A DNA stretch of 54,009 nucleotides from Nephromyces sp. MM_2019 (lineage: Eukaryota; Apicomplexa; Aconoidasida; Nephromycida), in the NCBI GenBank assembly GCA_015657535.1, contig JADHZB010001745.1, positions 5,089 to 59,097 on the forward strand, written 5' to 3'. A program made the position numbers and the translations under genes. Within the stretch, counting starts at the first letter, position 1. Each line of letters starts with the position of its first letter. Shown here piece by piece: positions 1-11,790 of the stretch. Under the pieces are notes generated by a model that was not told where the DNA came from, did not search any database, and saw only the letters and a program-made list of their open reading frames with translations.

Positions 1-90
<90 letters not shown>
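1..90. repeat. (CA)n microsatellite at window edge
   Basis: Forty-five uninterrupted CA units open the window. CA-rich but imperfect DNA continues to about position 480. For the minus-strand PH gene next to it this is a GT-rich tract beginning right after a proposed 5' splice site (exon end at 481), so it is either a 3' intron or the 3' flank of that gene. Confidence 0.95.
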
Positions 91-94
<4 letters not shown>

Positions 95-480
95 TGGGCA
101 TAATGCACACACACGCACACTTAAAATATGCACCCATGCAAAATTGACATGCACCTAAAACTCACACACAAACTTAAGACATACACATATAGACTTACGC
201 ACTCAAAACACACGCACAAAGATGCATACTTAAAATACAAACACACATATTTGAAAACACACAGTTGAAGCACACACACAAACACAGTTAACACTCAAAC
301 ATCCGCGCACCAACAAGGAATCCTATTCAAACGTAAAAATACCTACTCTCATGCCTGCACACAGCTATGCAAACACGAAGGACTAACTATAAAAAAAAGA
401 CCATACCTACACACAAACACGCTACACACACACATATCCTCCTCTAAACTACACTTTATCACTAGCAAGAAGCAACACAC

Positions 481-3400
481 TTTAACTGTAGAAGGAGCAA
501 TTGGCAGACGCTTGCGGAAGCCTTCAGTAGACAATACTTCCCGACCAACATCGTCTAAAGCAGAAAATCCATCAATCCCAATATTAGGATTGATATCTTC
601 TTCCCCTATAGCAGAAAAGGCAGTGTAAGTACACCCCATATTAGCCAAGGGGCAATGTAACCAACACGCACACACAGGAACGCAGAAGCATACAGCACAT
701 ACACACAAAGATCAAAAACAGCATGAAAGATCGTATTAAGCAGCTTCCACCCCCAAAGATATAATGCATGTGCCAAACAAATTAGACACACAAGGAGGTG
801 GGCACACCCACAAGGAGTAAGGGAATACACAAGAGGGGGGAATACACCAAGGAGTGCGCACACACAAGAGCGAAGCACACACAAGGATAAATGCAGAACT
901 ATGGAGGAGTGTACGTACATTCCTAAATCAGCAGGCATACACACTTAAACAATTTTATATACACACAAGCACTACATCAGAGTAAATACGAGCATCTATG
1001 TTAGTGAGATAACAAGCCAGGCAAGGAAAACGAAAGTATGTAAAACAACCACTTACCCATACTTAACAAAAATACACACAAAATACACACAAAATACACA
1101 CACAAATTTCTCCAATCAATACTGCAAGCAAAGCATTCGACATACCCTTCCCTTCATCTTACCCTCCATACAGAACTGGGCCTTCTCAATGAGGGTCTTT
1201 GTAACTTCAGAAGGTTTATTCGGCTGTAGAACAAGTCATCATACAATAAAGAATGCAGACACAGCAGCTCTAGAAATCAACACACAGTGATGCACACACA
1301 CCCAGGGTCATATATACAGTCTGGTGCGTCGCAAAAAACCCTCAATAATCCCTAGCTACAAAAGAATACGAGGTAGAATAGGAATACCTAGCTACACACA
1401 CGTAAATATATGGTGGCACAAGCAGCACTACACCCACGTACACATACCTCCACCAACATATAGACATCCCCGCCCAAACACACAAAAATCTCCACCAACA
1501 AACACACACGTCCCTACCCCAATATATACACATCCTCAACAACACACAAACACATACACACATCCTCATCGACACGCACACACATCCCCACCGATACATA
1601 GACACAAAAACATGCATTTCCAGCGATACACACACGCATCCTCACCGGCACACACACACACCCACTCAAGCAAATACAAATCCCTACACCTTTCCACACA
1701 TCAAAAAAAGCCTCACATCTTCACAGTCAAAGAACTCCAAGTTGCTTCCAGTTTCATCGAGAAGGCTAGGATCAGAATCCACCGATTTCAATCTCTCACA
1801 GAGATCTTCAATTAGAGGTGGACTCTTCATTGCGGATAGACTATCACTGGGGTCCAAGCTTAACTGCTCTGAGACCTCCGGCCCCTGTGATCTCTCTAGA
1901 TCTGGAATTCCACGGCTAGCCAGCTGAAAAGTAGAAAGTTGCACACATACACACAAGCTTTAAATCAAACAGATGAGGTCTATCGACAATCCAAACCCTC
2001 AAACCAACAGAACAGATGTATATACACTCCAAATTTCTACTCTCAATCCACACACTCAGGTAGGCACACAAAGTTTTCCTTTTGCACCATGTAACTAACC
2101 TTTCCTAGGAAAGCACATTTATCGTTTAAGGAGGTAATCTCAGCCTCCAACTTCTTTCTCTCACAAGCTTCGTCGTGTGCAAGCCGGTGTGTAGTATTCA
2201 AATGGATCAGAATAAGCTGCTCTAAGAAGTCAATCTTTTTCACTAATTGAACAACATCAGTCTTGAGTACCTTCGCTGAAAAAAGGAGGAAAAACTAGTT
2301 TATAGCCGGTGGGGGGGGGTTGAGGGGGGAGGGGAAGAAAGGCAGGGGAATGGGGTAAAAAAAAGAGGAAACAGGGAAACAAGGGGAAGAGGGAGAGAAC
2401 AAAGAGGAGAATCAAGAATAAATCGACAAAGAAGAGACAGAAAACAATAAAGAACAGATGAAGAGGAGAGAGACAATTTGAAACTCACAAAGGCATACAG
2501 AAACTGAACTGGAAGATACTATAAACCTAAACTCGAGGAGGATACACACAAGGTAACAAAGAGAATGATGATGAGGAATCAGAAGATGAAAAAACCCGAG
2601 CAAATCGCACAAAAAAAGAAATACTACTGCTAGCAGCCTTTTGAATTTATAGCAACCAAAAAACACTAAAAACGCCGGAAAAAAAACAAAATTAACACAA
2701 GAAAAGCGTTTTAAAAAACTCCTATGCTAGCAGCAAACTATATCACCAAGCAGAGAGGGAGAAATATCAAATGTTAACTTGCTTACACGAGTTTGCACCC
2801 AAAAAAGAAGAATAAAGACCAAACATCTCACGAAAAAGAAGTGGAAAAACCAGCAAATCACTCAAAAGACGAAATAAAACCTCCAAAATCGAATTTTCAG
2901 TACCATCAAAGCACGGATTATATGCTTTTGTGTGGTGTATATACACTGCTAAGACTTACATTTTCCAGATAACTTTCCCAAATTACTAATAAATTTTGAT
3001 TGAATCTGCTGGATCTCACTTACAGCAGTCTGTAATCAAGCATAATGAGTGTACGTACGCCTACTTCCATTGGGGTTTGCCTCAAATATGCAGAAAAAGC
3101 TGTTTCCCAAGAGACTAAGGCATTGTCAATCAACAATTCAAGTAAAGACAGAAAGAGTAAACCACAAGCCTACTACACACTCTTCAAAAAAAGATTGCAA
3201 TAACATATGAAAATAGTTGAGCAAACATGATGAAACGAAAAGGCTAAAAAAAAGAAATTTCGGGAAAAACTAGAGCTTAAAAATGTTACACACAAAAATC
3301 CATTACATCACACACACACACCCACAGGCAAAGACACATAGATACACAGACACACGGACTCTTCCACACACATATAATGACTATATCACATACGCACTAC

Positions 3401-6400
3401 CTCACACTCAATCTCACATACACACACATAATAACTTTGCAGACGCACACATCACGAAATGCCGCAAAAACAGCAGATTCCTTCCAAAAAAACTCTCCAC
3501 CTCCTTAGAACTAACAGATAAACCCCCCTCCCAGTGTACATACAGTGACGTGCTGCTTGCAGGCTACGATATTTTCCTTCAAGGCTTCAATTGGAATCTT
3601 CGAAGAGCTCTGCTGTATTAGATCAGGGTGGCCTGCATTAGGCTTGGAGCGGTCGTTGGAGTTAGGCAGCAAAGAAGAAGGGCATAATCCACCTTCGTCG
3701 GTGGGAATCAGCCAAGAATCCTTCAATACTTTATCCGAAGAATACGATGTAGCTTGATCATCCGCAGCATCCATATTAGGGTTAAGGCTGCAGGGGATGT
3801 GGGGGGTGAGGGGGGTGATGGGGATGTGGAGGGTATTTCAGGCATGTAAAGTATTGAGGGGGGAACTTCATGGGGGTGTGGGGGATGTCGCAGACATAGG
3901 GGCGTGGAGGGTATTTCAGGCATGTAAAGTATTGAGGGGGGAACTTCAATGAGATATGGGGAGTGGGAAAAAATTTTACGTCACGTTCAGAATACGATGG
4001 TATTCCTTTTCAAGCAAATGATATCTTTTCACCAAATCTTGTTCAAAATGATAAAAGCTAACGAATCTGAGAGGCCATACACAGTTTTTTCCTCAAAAAG
4101 CGAAAAAATGAATTAAAATCATCAGAAAACTGCAAAAATTCTAAGCATTTAAAACACCTACACCGCTGAGCCAATCCTAGCGATACATACACGCACTAAT
4201 CTAACTCACACACAAACTCACAAAACCACCCCCATCCAGCACAGACACACACATATAACTATCAGCCCCACACGCACAAAGCTGAACTCCCAACATTCCC
4301 ATCCATCACACCTAAGCATCTCCCAGAAAAACAGCTCTTCTTGAAAAAAAAACTTCAAAAAAACACACACAGGCACCCAAGCATACACACACACACAAAC
4401 CAGCCCACACAGCCCCACACACACAACCTACATGCACCCAAGCACACACACGCTAACCCACACACACACCCCTACACACACCAAACCCATCACTACATTC
4501 TTCCTACTAAACTTTCCCAACACCAATTCCCCTCCTCATCTGTTCCAACTCAAAAAACGTCGTTTCAGCTAGCTTCTCACCTAGAAGGGCTGCCTTCAAG
4601 CAAAGGGCTGGTGTTTAAACTACGCTTTGCAGACACTCCATCACTTTGAGAAGCCTTCGTGTCAACTAAGCCTCTATCACTGCCTTCATCAGCTTCTTTG
4701 AAGATAGTACTAGGCTTTTCTGATGAAGTATGTTGTGGGCTGCCTAATCCTCTAGAATAAAGATCAAAAGTATCTGATCTTTGCAGCTCCTTCACTCCCT
4801 TCAAAGCACTAAACCAGGCGTTTCTTCCTTCCAAAAACTCCGTTCTAAAGAAGAAGTTCAAGCCATTAGAAGCAATCACATCGATTCTGCATGGGTCGCC
4901 TGCAATACACACAGAGTTTTTGAAGCTCTCTCAAGAAAGCAGTGGGAGGGGGTGGATGAGGCGTTTCATCGGGTATCTAGAGGGAGACGGGGGTGTATGC
5001 ACAGTGCGAGAAATATGGCCTAAAGTCTGGGGTAGGGTAAGTGTTCAGTCAAAGGCTTTTTGGGGTGGGGCGGGTGGGTTGGTTAGGGGGGGAGTTGGGC
5101 GAGGAAAAGGATGTTCTTTTTTGATACAGGGAAGGTGAGATTAGAGGTGGGGTTGGGGTTGTTGAGCTTAGCAGTGGTGGGGGAATTGCCAAAGATAAAG
5201 GTGCTACTTATCGGTACCGGGTTATATACAAAGGGTAGAAATCAATAGCACAATCAGGGGGAATAGGCAAATACACGCAATGGAAACCCCGTACTGTGCT
5301 TGTACAATATGTGTGCGTGACTAGAAACTATTTCGAGGGTGTATAGGTAATACCTAAGATATCATTACTCACAAGCGTTTAGAGAATCAAGCTCACTGCA
5401 CCTTGCAGTGTACGTACACTAAAAAAGAACGTTTTTTCGCAATCTTCAGGCCTACTTCTAGCTCTGCTAACTCTTCTATAAGGAGATTACACCTTCATAG
5501 TCAAAATCATATAAATTTTCGATAGGAAATATAACGCAAGGCTAAGGTTAAGACACCGCTAAACAATCCCCAATCCTACAAAGAGCTAAAAAAACTCTAA
5601 AAATATATCACCAGGTAACTTGAAAACAAGCAATAAACCCAATATCAACACACACACGCAGAAACCGCTACACACAATCATTAAGCAGTTAAAAACACGA
5701 TTGGAACTGTTCGTACACGTGAAACCCTGCATCTAATATCCCTCAAAAGAAGGAAATCCCGGCCTTCAGCAGATTTCTCAACTCTATCCCAGGGTAACTA
5801 ACCCCCCCGTCAAATACTTCCACACACACCACCAATTTCATTTCCTTACATTCTCTAGTACCCTATCTAATACGCACACATTCCAGAAGTATACCAACCT
5901 CATGGATAGCTCATCATCAATATGCTAACGCTTTTTTACAATGATTTTCTACAACCCCCCTGCACAGCCCCTCACCCCTCTCCACCTTACTTGAGTAGAC
6001 AGCAAGAGACGCATTTTTTATGTTTATTTTTCCTTTTATAGGTCCAATGGGCGTCAGTGCATACACTAATAAGCCATTATAGTAGAGGAAGACATAACGA
6101 CGCTTCCAGTTGCTCATATAATTCGTCCATTTGTATACCCAACCCTCCTTGACGAGTCCATGCTTTGGAAGTGCTGCAGGTGAACTTACGCTAGCGTGTT
6201 CTACTGCTACGTCCATAGGCATATCGACTTCTTCATTAGACAAAACCTCTGAATAAAATAGAGATAAGAGAGGGGTTAATGGGGGGGGCGTAGGACGAGG
6301 AGAGGGGGGTAGTGGAAGTTTTATTAGAGGGGGATACGGTAGGGTGGAGAGCAAGGGAGCTTGGGGGGGAGGGTATTCGGGGGGGCTGGGGTGTGAGGGT

Positions 6401-7401
6401 GTTCGGGGGAGTCAGGGGGGGGATGGTGTTCGGGAGGGATGGATATGTAGGGGGGGAAGAAGAAATGAGAGTACCTGTAGGGGGGGGAGAGGAATGTTGA
6501 TCTTTGGTGGAGAAGGCATGAGGCTATTCATGGATTCTCTTTTTATCGAACTGCGAGATGCACACTAGGGTGATAAAATTAAAGGAATGTGTAGGGTAGG
6601 TAGGAATTGGTTGGATGAATTGAAAAGATAGAAAACACACAGAGCCTGGAGAATCATCTTCGAAAACTAGATGCAGATGCTTCTACCTCCTTCAACAAGA
6701 AAAACATCAAACTAAGAAAACGATGCAATCAGGCAGATCAAAGTTCCTAGCCGCTGAGAATGCTTGAATTGAAGCATATACTATGAAAAACACCAAAAGC
6801 TTCTAAAAGTCATGAAAAAAAGCATTTTATATGAGCACCACCCATCGTATAAGTAGAAGACATCTTCCTAAGCTCTTGAAGCACTTATAATCCAAGCTAC
6901 GAAGAAGACACACACGAATAGCCATAAAAATTTAAAATAAAAGAGCTATACCGGTGCCTAACTTCAGGAAAGGACTGCCTAAATACAAAATCTTCACAAA
7001 AAAATTGATTTCACCTTCATCTAACTACACACAGGCATCGCCATCTAACCAAACGCAGACGCAACCCATCACTCCGAAACCCATCCCAACAAAAGTGTGG
7101 AAAAAAACCCACGAGACGCACCGATTACACCCTTCACCGCTGCATATACACAGGCTAACCCTACAACTGCACAAAAAAATACCAAAAAAAAGGATTAATC
7201 CCACGAAATACAGAGATTAGCCCCACGATAAACACAGACTAACTCCAGCACCACTACACATACATGATTTAGACAACCCCTCCTCCCTCCTTTAACCTGT
7301 ATGCCCTCTTTCGGAAGACCTACGAAAGCCTCGTACCCAAAGGCCACTTTCATGCATCCGCCTACTTCAGTAACCAAAACTCCAGCCTCAAGAAAGTTCT
7401 C
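481..7401 (-). CDS. PH-domain protein, multi-exon, both ends open
   Basis: Ten exons can be chained with matching intron phases: 7297-7401, 6641-6682, 5991-6246, 4581-4899, 3544-3787, 2960-3029, 2100-2275, 1717-1923, 1163-1223 and 481-605, about 535 codons. Exons three and four together make a pleckstrin-homology fold: KEGWVYKW, then NWKRRYVFLYYNGLLVY, and after the intron CRIDVIAS and the closing GRNAWFSALKGV helix with its conserved tryptophan. PH domains usually bind phosphoinositides or proteins and place their carrier at membranes. The rest is acidic and low in hydrophobic residues, with a helical stretch (FLEQLILIHLN to KKLEAEITSLNDK) that may be a coiled coil. No start codon was found: the first exon has a good acceptor, so the N-terminus lies above 7401. 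The last exon may read through to a stop at 349 or splice on. The two upstream exons are less sure than the other eight. Specific function unknown. Confidence 0.8.
1390..1690. repeat. CA-rich tract in PH gene intron
   Basis: Imperfect CACACA/CACAT tract lying just downstream (in the sense of the minus gene) of the 5' splice site at 1717. Similar tracts sit at 3283-3440 and 4200-4500 behind the donors at 3544 and 4581. The long open frames seen here are periodicity artefacts. Confidence 0.8.
3825..3949. repeat. Two-copy 78-bp G-rich direct repeat
   Basis: The core GGGTATTTCAGGCATGTAAA occurs at 3831 and again at 3909, followed in both copies by GTATTGAGGGGGGAACTTCA. The repeat lies inside the intron between the exons ending at 4581 and starting at 3787 of the PH gene, next to the acceptor. 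Confidence 0.85.
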
Positions 7402-8266
7402 CTGAAACTTGCCTTTGTTCTCGCTTCTTCCCCTCTCTTTCTTCAATTCTTAGTTGCATGCTAATTTCGCCAATAAACTAACACAGAAAACGCTATAAGG
7501 TTCAAGTTTGGCGCTAAGTTTGGAATAGGCTACACTTCCTACGGAACATAAGCTTTAACGCCGCCAAAATGCCTTCTAAATTAAAATATACAAGGATATA
7601 AAGAGGGGGTCGATTCGAAAATCCGTTAGGTACTGCATGCTTCTTGCTGCTAAAAATTGCTTTACTTTTACATACACACTGCTCTTCGGTGCATAAACTC
7701 CCTATTATATTGTGTATCCTGCGACTCTGCATGCAAAGTATTACGCACACACACACACACAGTAAGCGTCTCCTTCTACCTGATCAAATCTCCTTGAACT
7801 GAAATAGCCTCTTAATGTTGTAGCTGCTTTAAGGAAAGGACTCCCTCATTTGATGGAGATTTGTCTTTGAATACCTTTCTGGGGCTTTTCCACAAGTACA
7901 CTACTCCATGGAGCTCCTACTCTTTGAAGGGGCTGCTTCTGTTTGGTATCCTCTTTTTCTGCTAGTTGCCCCCTTTTCTCCTACTTGGCGCTCGTTCTAC
8001 TTTATATCCCCTCTTCCTGCTATTTGTCACTCTTCCTACTGTCTGTCCCTCTTACTGCTATTTCTCCCTCTATTAGCTAAATGTCCCTTTTCCACCTATA
8101 TATTTATGATTGTGCGGCAAATCATTCCTTTTCTGGAGGGGGCATTAAATTACAAGTATGCTGCACACACGGCAATTCTAATAAAAGGGTAGATACAATT
8201 AAAAATTGGTTCTTTGAAAGGGGAGGAACCTGGGAAACGACTCCCTTTATTTGCAGATACGGAAAG

Positions 8267-8897
8267 TCATTGAATGTAAGTCCAGATTGCCTGCTCGTGC
8301 GTCGAAATGCCTCTACTTTGTAGATCAGGAAGGAGGAAAATCCCTGCTCGCACAAGCATTGAAGAAGGTTCCCCTATACTGTAAAAACAGTAGTTTTCCC
8401 GCCTAAAATTACGGAGGAAGGTACCATAGGACGCATTGGGGGGAGGAAATGACTGAGTTGTTTGCGCGCCTGTACAGAGACCATGCATATAAAACAGTGG
8501 TCACTGAGGGGGGTAGGAAGTTTGAAAATCGATACTAGGATGAAGCGCCCAGTATGTGTGGTTGATTTGGAGGGGATATATGTTTGTGTTTGACTTGCGG
8601 AGGATATGTGTGTGTGTTTGGCTTCGGGGCGGTATATGTCTGTATGACTTGCGGAGGGTGTGTGCGTGTTTGAACATGCGGAGGATATATGCGTGCTCGG
8701 AAACCGCGGTGTGCCAGGCTGCGTGCGCTATACAGAAGATATTGTGTCTGCGCAAATGAATCACGTTGAAACATCAAAGGAGTAGGTTTGCGCAGTAAAA
8801 AGTGGATACCTCCAGCGGCCATGTATGTCCAAACAAAAGAAAATGGTTTACCTAGGAACCTGACAGTACCTCGTCGGTCGGACAAAATTAACTATCC
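8267..8897 (-). CDS. Possible short-exon gene, 3' part
   Basis: Three small exons agree in phase: 8852-8897 (acceptor TTCACAG, donor GTAAAC), 8676-8747 (acceptor GCGCAG) and 8267-8315 ending in TGA. The joined product reads IVNFVRPTRYCQVPR, HNIFCIAHAAWHTAVSEH, then RGISTHEQAIWTYIQ. The last exon is also open in a second frame (AFRRTSRQSGLTFND and on to GVVSQ), which could instead splice to a short terminal exon near 8122. No family was recognised. The region overlaps a degenerate GT-rich repeat (8560-8700), so the middle exon in particular may be illusory. Confidence 0.3.
8560..8700. repeat. Irregular GT-rich minisatellite
   Basis: Four diverged copies of a roughly 35-40 bp unit built on TTGCGGAGGATATGTGTG with variable spacing. 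On the plus strand this gives spurious cysteine/valine-rich frames. Confidence 0.7.
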
Positions 8898-8989
8898 CTG
8901 TGAACATAGTGAATGTGGGCGTGTGTTCGGGTTTGCGTTTTTCAGTGTGAGTCGATACGAGCGTGCGGATTTGGGTGTTTTGGGTGTGT

Positions 8990-9370
8990 TTCGGCGCATG
9001 TGTGCACGATTCTGCTTATCTGTATGTTGGTGTTAGTGTGTTGGTTTGTGTGCATGTGTGGGTGTTAGCTTGTGTGCGAGTGCTGATGTATGCCTTGGTT
9101 GTGGTTCATGGGTATATGTTGGTGTGTGTGCAGGTCTCGCTTGGTGATTGTATGTGAATGGAGGTTTTGCTCTGCGTGTTTTGGATGTGTGCATATTTAA
9201 ATCTGTGGCTGTGTCCCGGAGTGCTCCCTTTGTATGCTTGTTCACTTGCACCTTGGTATGTAGAAGTTTACATGAGCTTGTTTGAACTTGCATCTCGTAT
9301 TTGGGTTTTTGTCAGCTTGACTGGACACATTTTCGTGCAGTCTTGTTGATGTGCGTATTTATGTTATGTG
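8990..9370. repeat. GT-rich low-complexity region
   Basis: Imperfect TGTG/TTGTGTGCATG sequence without a clean period. All frames here are low complexity; I see no gene. Confidence 0.6.
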
Positions 9371-9454
9371 CCGTATGTGCTTTTCAACTCATGTAAAGCA
9401 GTTACCTTCTAAGGAGACGCACTACAGTGAAATGCAAAAAAGATTTATTTTTAG

Positions 9455-9582
9455 CAGGAAAAAATGAAGTTACAGACGAGCAGTTTCAGCTGTTCGTGGC
9501 GTTGAGGGTCAGCCGTGTAGGCTATTCATCAAGCCGACGACCAGCAGTTTCACCTACTCATGAAGTTGAATGGAAAATTTAG
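9455..9582 (+). CDS. Candidate isolated terminal exon
   Basis: After a good acceptor (GATTTATTTTTAG) there is a 41-codon frame, GKNEVTDEQFQLFVALRV through SPTHEVEWKI and a TAG stop, with purine-first codon periodicity. No upstream exon on this strand could be linked, and the opposite strand also shows coding-like pieces nearby. No function. Confidence 0.2.
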
Positions 9583-9683
9583 TGCGTGATAACCAGATAG
9601 GGGTTCTACGCTAATATATCAAGCATACCGTAGCTGGTTAGAAATGCAAAAATTTGTTGCGATCTAATGCGAAAGGATGTTGG

Positions 9684-9775
9684 TTAGTGTGGAAATTCAG
9701 CCTCGTGTGCTGGTGCAATATGCGTTGTTTGCTCTGGCTTTAAAGCGTCAAGTAGCCTTTTCCAAGCTCTAGTAT
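9684..9775 (-). CDS. Candidate terminal exon
   Basis: Acceptor AATATTTCAG is followed by a phase-1 frame TRAWKRLLDALKPEQ...HEAEFPH ending in TAA, with strong coding periodicity. Immediately upstream on the same strand (9790-9935) are two further coding-like pieces (LPATRMRVWDETQ and LRVLQGNKAEFLVSFL) that agree in phase with each other but not with this one. They are probably parts of one or two small genes that I cannot join. Confidence 0.3.
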
Positions 9776-10559
9776 CTGAAATATTACAAGAATGATACTA
9801 AAAACTCGGCTTTGTTTCCTTGTAGAACCCTCAATCTGAAAGACTGCGCAACCTTTTTTTAGGCCTTCTTTGCTTTGGAGATATTTCACCTTTGCGTTTC
9901 ATCCCACACTCTCATGCGAGTAGCAGGTAAGTCTTAATATTGCTTAGACGAACAAGCCAAACCAAACTTTAACCGTTTAGGCATGGAGCCACCGTGTTTT
10001 GCTTCCATTCTTTATAACTGGAATTGTACTAACAGCAATTTACTCCTTGCCATGGTTATATACGTTCCTACCAACTTCCGCAGGTAGTATTCTTGCAGTA
10101 ATTCTGGTTGAGAAGAAAGAGCTCACATCTCATTTATTTGACATTATTTTCCATCGCTAAAGCGTTGCTGTGAATTGGTACATAGTTTTAAATTTTTTTG
10201 AGACGATACCTGCTATCGGTTGCTCCTTTGCATCCCAGCGACTTTTCTCCTTTCATTGCAATGCAAAATTATCACCAAAAAGCAACGCTTAAATACTTGA
10301 CAATAATATGAAAGTAACTTGGCATGATAACACCACATAATCTGTGCTACTGATTATTGCTTGAAGCAATTCTAGTAACGTATTCTATTACTTTTTTGTT
10401 ATAATAAAACTTAGTTGCTACGGCAAAGAATTGCCAAGACCCGCTAATTGTGCATAAATATGTTTATATTTAAACGATTATGGGACGCTTGTAAAAGAGC
10501 TGCATTACAATTGCCCCATTATTCGCTAGAAAGTAACCCTAGTATCCCCAATTAACCGT

Positions 10560-11460
10560 ATTTTTCTGTGGCAGAAAAGTGAAGCATAACCAGAAATGCG
10601 ACGGAAAAACTAAGCTAAACCGCTAAATACGACAGCAAGTTCAGAGGAAACTAGCGCAATGCCAGAGAGAGTTCTAGGAAACCTAAGAAAACCTAGAGCA
10701 TATTCAATGGAAATACTCGAACTACGACTGCAATTTCGATGCAAACTACCGGACTTATCCAAAAAAGTTAAGCAAACCGCAAAATACTTCAAAATGTTTG
10801 AAAATTCAACTGAAACCTCAAAATTTGACAGAAACTTCATGTGAAATCCTAAAATGGGATACAAGCTTAAAAGGAAACTTCCGAAATGCGACAGAAAATT
10901 GAGCGGAATCAAGTAAAAAAATGCAAAAAACCAGACAACGCAAACACTGAAAATGTGGCAGCGCTCAGCGCATATAACACGGAAACGACAGCAAATGCAG
11001 TACGAAAATACTCAAACTTGATAAAAGCTTCAGGTGAAACTGCATCAGGCCACGGAAAATCAAAGTGACATGTACAAAACCTACAGCGGAATATAACAGC
11101 AAAACACCTTGAACACAAGACCAACTTCAATGAAAACTTCACAAATTTCGACTGAAAATTCCAAAAAAGTCCTTAAATGATGCAAGAATTCCGACAGAAA
11201 GCTCGGGAATGAAATACAAATACCGGGAAAAATAGCAAAATGCTACGAAACTTTCAGCAACAATCCCCGGGAGAAATGCAACAGCAACTACAAGCCAAAC
11301 GAGGAAACTGTGATGCCAAATTCGAGGAAAACTACCGAAATGCAGCAGAATTAAAATGGCAAAAGCCACTTCAATTGCTTATGAAGTCTGCGAATAGCAG
11401 CATTCAAAGGGAACTCTCAACTTCAATCCTGTTGTCTATTGCGAAAATGAGAATAGCCTA
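10560..11460. repeat. Decayed repeat field around GAAATGCGACAGAAA
   Basis: Variants of the word GAAATGCGACAGAAA, often preceded by GAAACTTCC or GAAACTAC, recur irregularly about every 30-60 bp (for example near 10595, 10885, 10990, 11150, 11190, 11260 and 11335). The periodicity is too eroded for a clean unit length. The open frames inside it look like by-products of this word; no homologous protein is apparent. Confidence 0.55.
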
Positions 11461-11790
11461 CTAATTTAGTAATATATATGTGATATATCTCCAACTTAAC
11501 TAAAAGTGAATCACCGTAGATCATTTCAGTGTATTTATTGGGGGTATATCTACACTTCTCGCTATGGCAATGACTTCAAAAAAAATTAGACCAGAAGTAC
11601 AAAGTATAAAAAGACATGCACGTCAGAGTATACAAACTTATTAAAACGTTTTGAACTTTATTTACTGACAAATATTAAATTATAAACTGAATATGCCTTT
11701 TAAGAATATATCTAAATGATATACAAATTGTCCTTTATATCAGACGGCTAAAAGTGTTATGCTTCCACAATGTTAAAAAAGTATAAGCGC

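Noticed and set aside
1324..1815. 163-codon plus-strand frame rich in His/Thr/Pro
   Set aside because: It translates a CA-rich intron of the minus-strand PH gene and runs antisense through a phase-consistent exon.
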